The notes beneath the pieces are model-generated. The model worked only from the letters and a program-made list of their open reading frames with translations. It was not told the origin of the DNA and made no database searches. Shown here one piece after another: positions 11,945 to 22,880 of a stretch of 64,000 nucleotides of DNA (the stretch's first letter is position 1; every line of letters begins with the position of its first letter). Source of the stretch: Anseranas semipalmata (Eukaryota; Chordata; Aves; Anseriformes; Anseranatidae); assembly GCA_013399115.1 (NCBI GenBank), contig VXAA01001948.1, positions 6,645 through 70,644 of the forward strand, read 5' to 3'. The translations under genes and the position numbers were made by a program.

Positions 11945-14901
11945 TGTCGTATTTTAGAGTTTCAGTCAAGTGAAATGCTGAGGAGAAATCAGAAATGATT
12001 TGTGGCATTTTTTCTCCCTCCTTCTGTTTGAAATGGTCAAATAACAGATTCAGAAGAGCACAAAAAAGAAAGAAAGAAAAAGAACGTTTAAATACAGAAC
12101 CATCTGCTTCCATAAGCCACTTACACAACTCCACTGAGGGTCTAGCCTTCCATCTCTGAGTCAATGGAAGTTTTACTATCAGTTTCAATGAATGCAAAAT
12201 CAGAGTCCAAATCCCAGCAACAAAAACAGACATGCATTTTCTTCAGTAACTGTATCATGAGGAGAATTAAGCCATTCCACTGAGTACATCTCATTAGAGA
12301 ACTAAATGACAAAACTATACACCTTTCTTAAGTAAAAACCATACTATTACTAACTGACATAAGATGTTAACAAAAATTAGCTAACGATAGCGATATGTTG
12401 CTTATCATACATTGAAATATGTGCATCATGCAGCAGTCCTGCTCAAATTATCAGCATTCTGTTTTATAAATAACGTTACTTGTTTCTGTAAATATTTACA
12501 TACTACTACATATTTCTGTTGTAAATGGGAAGGAAAAATGCTTCTTAGAAATAGAGTCTTCATATTATGCCTAAATATGAAATCAGGAACCTTGCTGTAA
12601 GTATAAGGATTTGTAAATTTATTTTTGAGTCTTTGCAGATAAAAGGGTCTGATCCTGCCCTCACTGCAAGACCGAACCCTGAGCACGCTATGTTCCATAT
12701 GCCCTAAACTTTTGCAGTGTTCATTATATTAAATCACAGAGAAGAAATAAAAATGTATTAACAAAGGATCATGATGAATTAAATATGAGCTTTAAAGATT
12801 ATTTCTGCCTATCCTATCTGGATTTGCAGGGTTAGATGATTACAAATAATGAAAAAAATGTTTCTATTTCTTTCAATCAAAGAGTATTGCCTGTCTTCAA
12901 ATTCAGTGCTAATCTAACTTGTTTTCTTTTAACACTTTTAGTGATAGCTACATGCAGATTAACCCAAGGCTGAAATTGAGATTTTACAGCAGACTCATTT
13001 TTGGCTACGGTTTCTCAGAATTTGCATAAATACAGAAGAATAAAATTAATAAATTTAAGAAAGTAAGAAACATACTAAAGCTGTTTGTTTGTTAGAAAGA
13101 AAATGACAGTCAATACTTTTCAGGACTTTTCTACAGCAAGATTTGTTTGATAGTTTCAATTAAAGACAAGCTTGGGACAGAGGTGGAAACTGGAGAAATT
13201 GGTAAAAACTTTATTTCCTTAATGAACTATCTGCTTTATTTCTAATGAAATGGAGAAAACAACTTTACAAATATGGATACATTCCAGGAATTAAAGGAAA
13301 AAAAAATCCAAGAATTTATGGAAATATGATATGAATAAGGCTCTGACAATTACGGCTACAAATGAGCTTCTGTTTAAGACATAATTTATATTGGCTTCTA
13401 GTTAATTTAGAGGAATTCTGTAGGTTGCTTGATCCTAGCAGTGAAAGCTTATTAAAAAACTGCACCTTATGGAATGCTATTAAGACGCAGATAAATAGGT
13501 TATTAAACTGTTTGTTGTCTAACAGTGGAATTCTCTACACTGACTTTGATGTTCCCGCAAGTCAGGTAATGACTGGGTGAACATAAGAGAGAATTAAAGC
13601 ATTTCCCATAGCACAGCACCTTATAGAATTTCAGCTACTGAGCACCTGTCCTGTGCAAATTAAGAGTCCTTTACGGTGACTCAGGAGAACTAGACACTTT
13701 TTAACATGCATTTCCCTATCTGTTGGTAGATATATGCGATTCTTTCAATGTAATATGAAACAATGAAAAATATTAAAGCAATATGAAACATTGTACAATT
13801 GCAGCAGTACTTACAGTAAAACTGATTTTTTTCTTATTCATTCCCATCCTGTGCCCCTTTGTATTGCTAACTCTCTACATTATAAAATGTTAGTATCCAC
13901 TGCTACTACTTGCTTATTTTGCTTTGCTACTGCTAGGACAACTTTCATTCAGTTGACAGCTCGGAAGATGTAGTTCATTTCTGCCTCTACTTTGGGGGCT
14001 TTAGAACTGTCACGGATATTATATAAATAGAAGATCTTATAGGATGTGCTGTAGCACTCAGATTTTTGCGATCAGCAGTGTGTAATTTACTGTGTTAACT
14101 TTTAGATGATCCACAAGAGCTGCTGGTACAACTACTTCAAACTATCTCTGGGAAACATCATGTGTTTGAAATTCTTATTCTGTCTCAATTGGAAGCAAAC
14201 TCTTGAATCATAATATTTCCTAAGAAAACAAATACTGCAGTTTAGGAGTTTACAGGACTCTAACTACTGTATCTTGCACTCCGCAGCCTTCCATAGGAAA
14301 GAAACCTCTGGGCTAAAGACAGAATGTTGATTAAAAAAAAAAAGAGAGAGAATTCAGAGAGGAATTTAGTGAATAAAAAGCAGAGGAGTGAGAACTAGGG
14401 AAGAACTGGTGATGAAAGAACAAGCCGAAGTTTCCAGACAGCTCATCATGTTGGCTGCCAAAGAAGCAGGAAGTCTACAATCCTTTGGTCTCACCATCTG
14501 GTGAGCTTCTGATGGCATAATAACACTGGCACCTCACCAACCTATTTGCAGGTTGGTGGAAATCTGAGAAGGTAGAAAGACACCGTGTGCTGTCTGAAAT
14601 CTTGGGTGCTTTGTCCCTGTAAACCTAGGATGCTGAAAAACCAAGAATGTGAGAGCCAGACTGTCCTGCTTTCCTAGGTCTTGGCTTTTTGGAATTTCAC
14701 TGAAAGGCTCGAGATCAGTTTTGGTTCCAGCAATTCTCCATTTCCCAGTGCCGCTGAAAGGAAGGATCAACCTGCTGTCTACATGAATGTGTTGTAGTTA
14801 CCAGCTACTGAACTTGACTTTTCAGCTCCAGCTGAAAAATCATACTTCCAACTCTGTACTTCACATTTTGATTACTTGTATAAACTTAACCTGTCAATTC
14901 T
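11945..14901. other. Non-coding, no gene seen
   Basis: AT-rich sequence with no supported gene, RNA or identifiable mobile element. Short open frames are frequent but carry no recognisable motif. Confidence 0.55.
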
Positions 14902-15304
14902 TAAAATAGAATAGAATAGTTCAGCCGGAAGGGACCTTCAAAGATGCTCTAGTCCAACTGCCTGACCACTTCAGAGCTAACCAAAAGTTAAAGCATATTT
15001 TTGAGGTCATTGTCCAAATGCCTCTGGAACACTGAAAGGCATAGGGCATCACCCACCTCTCTAGGAAGCCTGTTGCAGTGTTTGACCACCCTCACAGTAA
15101 AGACATTTTTCCTAATGTCCAGCCTGAACCTCCCCTGGTGCAGCTTTGTGTCATTTCCACAGCATCAGTTACCAGGGAGAAGAGACCGGCACCTCCCTCT
15201 CCACTTTCCCAGCTCAGGAAGTTGTACACAGCAATAAGGTCGCCTCTTACCCTTCTTTTCTCCAGACTAGACAACCCAAGTGTTCTCCATTTAAAGCCTT
15301 TCAC
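14902..15304 (-). mobile_element. CR1 LINE 3' portion, reverse orientation
   Basis: The + strand begins with the repeat-like tail aatagaatagaatag followed by ttcagccggaagggaccttc, then gtccaactgcctgaccactt and accacctctctaggaagcct, which is the reverse complement of a CR1 3' region. Near the 5' limit the - strand encodes LGLSSLEKRRVRGDLIAVYN, the C-terminal block of CR1 ORF2. The frame is then lost, and the expected basic block before the stop codon has been scrambled by frameshifts. The same subfamily tail and 3' end appear at 63756-63936. The copy is 5'-truncated at about 15304 and not functional. Confidence 0.9.
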
Positions 15305-18300
15305 ACGCTCTCACTTACACCATCGTAACACTTCTCACACTTTAATCATAGTATCATAGCCTATAAATATGGCTGATAATGAATGGTCAGCAGATCCCAA
15401 TTCCAAACATATTTGACATGATTACACAAAGTGGAAACTTAAGACTGTCTGGGTCTAACATGTGATAACACAGAATAGATATCCAGCTCAACACATATGA
15501 TGCACTGAGCACATTTATAAGAAATCTTTAACTTCCAGGTATTCCCTGTGTTGACTTTGATAGCTCTTGATAGTGGTTAAGCTAGCTACTCTGACAGCTC
15601 TTGGAACTGGAATCCAGTGCTCAAATTAAATACATTTCCCAGATATTGATCTTCTGAATAGAAACCATAATTTGGAGGAAAAGACTTTTCTCGTATACCT
15701 TTTGCCTCACTGGGGATTCCAAGAGGTATAAATATACCTCACTGGGTTTCCTACAACCCTCAGTCTTGATGATTTATTTCAGTCAGGACATCTATTTAAA
15801 AAAGTCTTATTAATGAAAACTGACTTAACACTAGCTTTTGAGACATAAGCATAGTTTGAAACACTGTCTCTTGTTGAGTGGAGTGTTATCACACTGTTTG
15901 CAAATCAACAGATATTTTATCACAACATAAGTGTGGTTCTTCATGCTTCTAAGTTACTACCTAAAATGAATCCAGCTTATTACTCTCTCTTCATAAAGAC
16001 TAGAAATAGAGTCAACAAGACAAATGTACGTTGATCTTGTGTGTCTGCAGAGCTGGCATCTCCAGAGGTTGGTGGCACCACCAACAAGGGTGGCAGCAGA
16101 GTGTTGCCAGGGAAAATATGACTATGTTACTAGAATTATGAACAAGACAGTCACTATCCTGTACGCTGAATGAGGACATGCAGGACATAGCAGGCTTTCC
16201 AAGAGGCTTTAGACTGTCATGCCTAGAAAGAAACTCAACTAAAAGAAAATAGAAGATCAAGAAAAAGCACTAGAGTAAAGGTTAATTTCAGGGAAAGTCA
16301 GGAAAATAAAAATGCAGAAGAACTGAATCCAATAATTTCCTTTATATTCTATGTAAAGTATAGTCCTGTATATATATATATATGTTCAGGATAACCAGAA
16401 AAAATAATAATATATTGATCAAGAGAGTTCAAAACTGGTTTCACAGTACAATTCATTTAGAGTAAATGTGGTTAACTTGGTAGTGCAACTGACACTAGAA
16501 TTAAGCATTTAGCTCTCTATGGTCTTTAGCTCTATATGGTGACTAAGTCACCATTATATAATCTAACTTTTCATATACCTTAAGGATGGAAAAATATTCT
16601 ACTGCAAATTATCCCTCATTTCCCACCTGAAGACAAATCTTGCAGCCCTGCAACATTTTTTTCTTTACCAGCTGAAACAAGTTGCCCAAATGTAATAACT
16701 GATAAAGTTTTATGTCTGTCAGTCTCAAAACTGCTTTTGAAATATTTGCAACAATTACCCCCAAAACCCTCAGGCTTCCTAGACACTAGGAAAATGCATA
16801 CAAATTGATTGTGCTAACTTTTTCTGAAAGTACCTTGTATATACATTTCTACATAAGATTTGAATAGATAAGGGCAAAGTAATAGTCATGAATATAAACA
16901 TACATTATAAACTTGCCATTCTGAAGTTTTAGTACCTTTTGGCACTAAAAGAGGTTATTTACAGAAAAGAAAAACCCACAGAAAATTATGAAAAGACAAG
17001 TAAAAGTTTCTATCAAATATTTTCTCGACAACCTTCTACTTACTAGAGTGCAGACTGTATAGTTCAGCTAATTAAAATCAGATACACTGGTTCAGCTATC
17101 TGAGCTATGTAAATTGGCATCAACCAAGCATGAATACTTTAATACTTAATAAAAATAAAATACGTTTATAATTCCATATTTTCTTTGCTGCTACCTTACT
17201 TTGATAAAGTCCTGCCTCACTAATTACTGTTTTATGCCTTGGAGAGGCCATAGGCCTTGTGTTATTGTGTGGAAAAATTTTTACACTTTTCTTCAAATGA
17301 TATTTTTCAGTACACTGATTTCAATTGGTCACACTGCTGAGAGACTTCTCTATTGTTTAAGGAGCTTAACAGATTAAACCTATTGCAATAAACAAAGCCC
17401 TACTCTTGATATAAAGAAGTCATACTCAAAACAGATCCTATAGTCACTTTAAGTGCCCAGACATGTCAAGCAAGTTATCAGGTTAGTATGAATATTTTTC
17501 CTAGGAAGTTAAGTCAAATCAGCTCATAATATGGCTTTCTGAGAATGATTTAGACCAAGTCAATCCTCAAAAAAAAAAAAAAAAATGAGAGCAGCATATT
17601 TACCTCATGGTAAATGAGGTAAGATTTTGGTGCTTCAATTTTTTGAGCATTCTCATTTTCTCTTCCTTTTTGTAGGGTTAAAGTTTTAAATTACTTTAAC
17701 TACTACTGTGATGCAATGTACCACCCATATTCTTGCAGTCTAGCATTTCATCAAAACAAATGTGGAAAACCCTAATGCATATGACAGTGCTGGAATCACA
17801 TCTCCTTAGCATACTTGCCATGTTCAACATCTGCATAATGGTTAACATAGAATGACTTACACAATTCCACAGCAAACAATGGGACTGAATGGGTCTTTGG
17901 TGTATTAGGAAAACAGTCTACTTATTTTACTATCTAAAAATGAACTTAGGAGCTTTAATACATTCTAAAATTGGAACATAGTACCTTTGATCTCTCTTAA
18001 GGTGGAAGTGATGACACAGCTTATTTTCTGAAATCTTTTGTCGATATATTTCAATCTTTTTTTGGTAGAAGCTTACTTTATACATATAAAATGAATCTGA
18101 CTGTGACCCATGTTCTTGTTTGAGGTCTGCAGACATAAGTGCAAAGGATCCTTTACATTGCAAGATGTAATATGATCTTTAAATAATTGGATTATTGGAT
18201 TCTTTTTTATCAAATATTGGGAGTCTTTTAATACTAGCAACACCCTTTCCCCAAAGACACCTTGGATAAGAATACTATTTCTTATATATACTTCATTTTT

Positions 18301-18311
18301 AGAAATGTATT
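15305..18311. other. Non-coding, no gene seen
   Basis: AT-rich. Contains a (ta)n tract at 16369-16383 and an A17 run at 17569-17585. No exon, RNA gene or repeat family recognised. Confidence 0.55.
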
Positions 18312-18388
18312 TAGGTGCAGGACCCTGCACTTGCCTTTGTTGAACTTCATGGGGTTCCTCACCATCCAATGCTCCAGCTTGTCCAGGT
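18312..18388 (-). mobile_element. CR1 LINE ORF2 fragment, reverse orientation
   Basis: Only about 77 bp, but the - strand translates as LDKLEHWMVRNPMKFNKGKC followed by RVLHLN, the block just after the F-A-D-D box in CR1 reverse transcriptase (compare CQVLHWGH in the copy at 10660-11165). It ends abruptly on both sides. On the right it stops exactly where a 17-base A tract begins. It must be an internal CR1 piece, because CR1 inserts with its 3' end and no 3' end is present, so deletion or rearrangement followed insertion. Confidence 0.85.
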
Positions 18389-18405
18389 AAAAAAAAAAAA
18401 AAAAA
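18389..18405. repeat. A17 tract abutting the CR1 fragment
   Basis: A homopolymer of 17 A residues follows directly on the end of the antisense CR1 piece. Confidence 0.9.
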
Positions 18406-20513
18406 CAAAGAAAAGTTTTGTACTTAAGAATTAAATACTCTATTAAATAGAAGTGTTCACAAAGCTATGACTGCAAATAATTGCACAGACTTAATTTTAT
18501 ACTACTTGTAATATTATCTACTATATACTACTTATATACTTAAAATTATGTGCTTTAACATACTGAGCTAGTATATGCCAGTACATTTTAAATGCTCATT
18601 ATTTACTTTTTAGCTATTATTGGTTTCAAAAAAAATTGTCCATAATGTCGAGTCCTACTTGCACACTCTTTGATTTATAAATTGTTAATCTGATTGAGCT
18701 GCTACAATACATTGCAGCTGTATGGGTTCTACATACTCATGGTACATTCAAGTGCTGAATATTACTGTGAACCTTACAGTGAATTTGTTAAGTATACAAT
18801 ATAGTAATAGGTAATCTCAAAAGAGTACAGTGGCACGTTCTTAAATTAGCTATAAGATATTCAATTTTTTGTCCAAACTTTTCAACATATTTCTACAACC
18901 AAAACTAACGTGTTTCCTCTGATTTGTTATACACAGCAAGGATTGCTTTATTTTCTTGCCATTTTTATTTGCTCTATAGCATCATCATTTTAAGAAGTAT
19001 TTCCCATTGTCTATATTTCCTGTTGTATGATAGGATTTGCCTGACAGTAAAGGTTGTCAAGGATCAGTACTAGAAGACTTATATCAATACTACAGACAAA
19101 TCTAATGAAAGAAGCATAGGAGTAGTCATGCTGCAGCACACTAAAGGTTTATCTATTAGTACCTTTTCTCCAGTAGTAGCCATTAGCAGATAATTTAAAT
19201 GTCACTGCAACTACAAAAACAACTGTCTAAATCCCTGTGCCCCACAACTCAACCAAATGCAGTGCATATCAGATATAACTGATGCTGCTTTAAGTTGTCA
19301 AAGGGTTAAATCCGAAAAGATTGTGCAACTGCATTTTCATGTGTCATTATCCCTATGCTAAGATGTCTTATATGAAGCCATATATTGGTCTAAAGAAAAT
19401 ATACAAAGTTTTGTTTTGTTTTGTTCATATTTTACTGTCTCTCTTTGTATTTAGCAGGGGATTTCTCTGCTGTCCAGTTTTCTAACTGCTCTTCAAACCT
19501 GGAAACAGCTCACTTGGAAACAACAGCAGAGCTATTTCATTGGCTGTTTTCATTTTTCTTCTTCATGCTTCTTTGAAGACTTGCTTACAAAAAAAATGCA
19601 GGCTGCTGCCACCCTGAGAATACAGCCTAACACATTAGCCATATGTGTCTTGTTTCTTTTCATTCTCTCATCTGTGGGTGACTGTACCCAGGTACTGCAT
19701 ATGGGTTTATATCTGGTTTGCAAGCAAGTTCTTGAGAGAATATACTGTCTTTTTTTTCTCCTGAGTTTGTACAGAATCTGGTACAAGAGTTCCCATTTCA
19801 GTAACTAAGTACCCTAGACGTCATGACAATACGTAGAATAAACCCCAGCCTCTCATCAAAAATCTCCTGTTTTGATCACATTTAAAAATATGCACCATTA
19901 TAAAAAGGGTTGTAGAGTTGCACAAATGTGATTCCCCAAAGCTGTGCTTTTAAAATATGTATCCATTCTGCTTTTATGTTATTTCCAGATTTATGGCACT
20001 CGTGTGAATGTTCTGCCAATAAATTGCCAGTCCTGCATTATTCATTGAAATAATGCATAATGCCATAGGAATCCATTTCAAAATAATTAGTAATAGTAAG
20101 CCCTTTAAATTTAACAATAGATGAAAAGCCATCTGCCTGTTGCTTTAGATTCGTTAAGTAACCAAGTCTAAGTCAAGGTATTTCAGAAGCTTGGCCCAGC
20201 AAAATGACCAGAGCCAAAATTAACAATAATTATACATTTGTTTAAAACATTTCCAAGGGCTCTGAATGCTAGTATGATATATCTACTTTACATGTTCAAG
20301 CTAAACAGGCAACCCACAAGAGTTCCAATCATTACAAGTCATAAGCATTTCAGCTATAGAATCACCACTGGCTACAGTTCTATATCTAACTGGCATGTAA
20401 AGACAGATCCCTCAAATATTAGCTAATGAAGATGTCAGAGTGATGTTTTTAAAGCCTCATTTTTAAAGATATTCCTTTTCCCAAGACATCATCCAGATAC
20501 CCTTTGTCCATTA
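18406..20513. other. Non-coding, no gene seen
   Basis: AT-rich, no recognised feature. The open frames near 19550-19808 overlap on both strands and show no family motif. Confidence 0.55.
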
Positions 20514-20536
20514 ACACAGCCCCAGAGGGGCTGTGT
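20514..20536. repeat. Perfect hairpin, 10-bp stem, 3-base loop
   Basis: acacagcccc (20514-20523) and ggggctgtgt (20527-20536) are exact reverse complements with loop aga. The stem is GC-rich, unlike its surroundings, so it would be stable as RNA. No polymerase terminator context or gene lies next to it. Confidence 0.85.
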
Positions 20537-20770
20537 AAGTCCCCTGGTCTATCTAGTCAATGGAGAATGGGAGGATTCCCAGAGGTGGGTCAGAGTTCCC
20601 ATCACAAGCCAAAGGTGACAAGGAGATAGCCAATAAAAGCACTCAGCACAAAAACATTTCTACTCTTTCTTGGCGTGTAAGTATTTCTGTCCTCTTCAGA
20701 AATCTCATAATTTCATATTCTAGGTGCTTTTCTGGATAGTTCCAGTGTTAGTTGATATTGAGGTGAAGCT

Positions 20771-20791
20771 GTTTGTCTATGAGAGACAAAC
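20771..20791. repeat. Perfect hairpin, 8-bp stem
   Basis: gtttgtct (20771-20778) pairs with agacaaac (20784-20791) around a 5-base loop. Beyond a 5-base bulge, aggtg (20761-20765) can pair with cacct (20791-20795), so the structure may be longer. Confidence 0.7.
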
Positions 20792-20793
20792 AC

Positions 20794-20819
20794 CTTTGAC
20801 CTTCTACCATAGGTCAAAG
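20794..20819. repeat. Perfect hairpin, 9-bp stem, containing TGACCT/AGGTCA
   Basis: ctttgacct (20794-20802) and aggtcaaag (20811-20819) are exact reverse complements around eight bases. The arms hold the hexamers TGACCT and AGGTCA in everted arrangement with 8-bp spacing, the layout known as ER8 for some nuclear receptors. A third AGGTCA lies at 20836-20841. Whether any protein binds is inference only. Confidence 0.7.
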
Positions 20820-20841
20820 AAATCAAAAACATTTCAGGTCA

Positions 20842-21847
20842 ACTCCCTCTTGGGATTAGACAAATTCAAAGTCACAGTACCCACTTTTCAAGCAGATGTG
20901 ACATCCTCACCAGAGTAGCCTGTCTAGGAGAAATTCCTGCCTTTCTCACTGACGCTGGATTTCTATGTATCCAAATTAGAAGAGGAATGGGATAGGAGGA
21001 GATGATCAAGTTTGGGGGTTGAATTTTTAATCAAGTAGTGGTAACAGAAGGCCAAATGGAAAAATACTCACCATACAATCTCTAACTGCTGTTTCCTTTA
21101 CACATTTTCTCCAAGTATTTGGAAAAATATACTGGGGAAAAAAAAAAAAAAAAAAGGAAAGAAAAAAGAAATATGTTGTTTAGCCAGGCTGAACACATTT
21201 CTTTTTGCCTTTTGAGACAAATCATTGAACCATTTTTTTGTTGATTTCTCAGAAAAGCTTCTTTTTAGTCAGTTTTCACGTAAATTATTTGCACAGGAAC
21301 ATGCATGACAGTGCTGTTTCAATACCCCAGAACACATGCTGCCCAAATTTGCCTGTTTTGCTAGCAAGCAATTTAACTCTTCTATGTAAGGCCTGATCAA
21401 AAGGAGAATTTCAAATGGCAGTAGACTTTGGACAAATCCTACATAGGCTAGCAATTTTAATATTCAAGTACAACAAAGAAATTTTCACACAGATTTCTTC
21501 TGGAGTTGAACACTGCTCAACATAAAGTAATGTGAATAGATAAGTATTATATAAAAAGCTTTTAGCCCAATTTGGCATCCATCTCATATATTAGTGTTTC
21601 AGTTCTTACTTAATTTTCTGCAAATATTTTTGGCTGCATTATGTACCAAGTCAGATCTCCTTTCACAGGTCATTCAAGCAATGTTCAAACATTATTTTTA
21701 GAGACCATATTCTCTGATTGCATTTTTTTCCTTTCTGTCCTTGTATAGGCACAATTCTTTCTGCTTTAGTATTTTATACAATTCTCAGTCCTCAAAAGAA
21801 GGAACTGATAGATTTCATTCAAATTTATCATTAACTGTATCATTAAA
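20842..21847. other. Non-coding, no gene seen
   Basis: AT-rich sequence with an A18 run at 21138-21155. No gene or known repeat recognised. Confidence 0.55.
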
Positions 21848-21943
21848 TGCTCTGTTAGGTCATACTGATGGTCCATCCAGCCCAGTATTCTGTTTTTGAA
21901 AGTGACAGCAGAACTGGCTATTCAGGGACAACACATGAGCCTA
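21848..21943 (-). mobile_element. Old CR1 (L/X-type) 3' part, left half
   Basis: The + strand carries actgatggtccatccagccc followed by agtattctgtttttgaaagtg, the reverse complement of the 3' end of the ancient CR1 families shared by birds and reptiles. It is strongly diverged. It is cut at 21943 by an LTR and resumes at 22646, so it predates that insertion. The five bases GCCTA at its end (21939-21943) are repeated on the far side of the LTR. Confidence 0.75.
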
Positions 21944-22640
21944 TCTATTGGGCTTACATTGCAAGGTTTTGGTAGCAGGGGGGCTGCAGGGGTGGCCTCT
22001 GTGAGAAGAGCCCAGAAGTTGCCCCATGTCAGGTAAGAGCCAGTTCCAGCCAGTGCAGAAGGAGGGCAGGAGGGGCTCCAGGCGCCGCAGCAGAAGTTCC
22101 CCTGCGGCCCATGGAGAGGCCCATGGTGGAGCAGGCCGTCCCCCTGCAGCCCATGGGTATCACATGGAGCAGATCTCCACGCTGCAGCCCTTGGAGGAGC
22201 CCACATGGAGCAGGTGGATGTGGCCTGAAGGAGGCTGCGGCCCATGGGAGCCCCCGCAGGAGCAGGCCCCGGGCCGGAGCTGCAGCCCGTGGAGAGGAGC
22301 AGTGGAGACGCAGCGTTAGGGACTGACCGCAGCCCCCATTCCCTGTTCCCCTGCACTGCTCGGGGGGAGGAGGTAGGAGAGGGTGGGTGGGGGAAGGTGT
22401 TTTCAGTTTGCTTGTAGTTTCTCACTATTCTAGTCTGCTGGTGATAGGCACTAAATGACATTAATCTCCCTATGTTGAATCTGTTTTGCCCGTGATGATA
22501 ACTGGTGAGTGATCTCCCTTTCCTTATCTCAACCCTTGAGCCCTTTCCATCGTATGTTCTCCCCCTTTTTTCTTTGAGGAGGGGGAGTGAGAGAGTGGTT
22601 GTGGTGGAGTTCAGCTGCCCAGCAGGGTAAAACCACCACA
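21944..22640 (+). mobile_element. Solo LTR of an avian endogenous retrovirus-like element
   Basis: A 697-bp LTR flanked by a perfect 5-bp target-site duplication, GCCTA at 21939-21943 and 22641-22645. The start is diverged (tctattgggc, so the usual TG is TC), and the end is ccaccaca with the usual CA. The body fits a GC-rich avian LTR type I know: aaggttttggtagcaggggg near the start, then a block of degenerate ~45-bp units containing catggagcag and ctgcagccc (22090-22310), then ctgttttgcccgtgatgata and a 3' part ending at the duplication. There is no second LTR and no gag, pol or env sequence, so the provirus was lost by LTR-LTR recombination. A 5-bp duplication is typical of ERVL-type elements. 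A 267-codon antisense frame over it is not a gene. Confidence 0.85.
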
Positions 22641-22645
22641 GCCTA

Positions 22646-22880
22646 ACCCCTTTCCGTGCTTCATTCCCCATGTTCTTTGTGTTAGGAATATTAGAAATTG
22701 CATCTTTGATATTAATTCTTCCCACTAGAAATTAATGGATACACTGCCCAAGTATTTGTTCTTTTTAAAGCAGCTACTGCTGCTTTACTGTTTCCTTTCA
22801 CATCATGTTCCACAGATTCACCAGCCACTGTGTAGAGTACTTTCTTTTGTCTGATTTAGACTGATCTCTCTTGTTCTCAC
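22646..22880 (-). mobile_element. Old CR1 (L/X-type) 3' part, right half
   Basis: After the LTR the same old CR1 continues: the + strand shows atgttccacagattcaccag, ccactgtgtagagtactttc and ttttgtctgatttagactga. These are the reverse complement of the C-terminal ORF2 region of ancient CR1, where ttccttttgtctgttttaaacc-like wording is usual. Between 22646 and about 22730 similarity is weak. With the left half this gives the host copy into which the LTR jumped. No open frame survives. Confidence 0.7.

Noticed and set aside
12640..12690. Phrase gggtctgatcctgccctcac resembling old amniote interspersed repeats (also aaatcctgcc near 26220)
   Set aside because: Too short and diverged to assign by eye.
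21922..22725. 267-codon open frame on the - strand, the longest in the window
   Set aside because: It runs antisense across the solo LTR and both its edges in the old CR1. The GC-rich repeated units of the LTR suppress stops, and the product is low-complexity Pro/Ala/Ser-rich without any motif.
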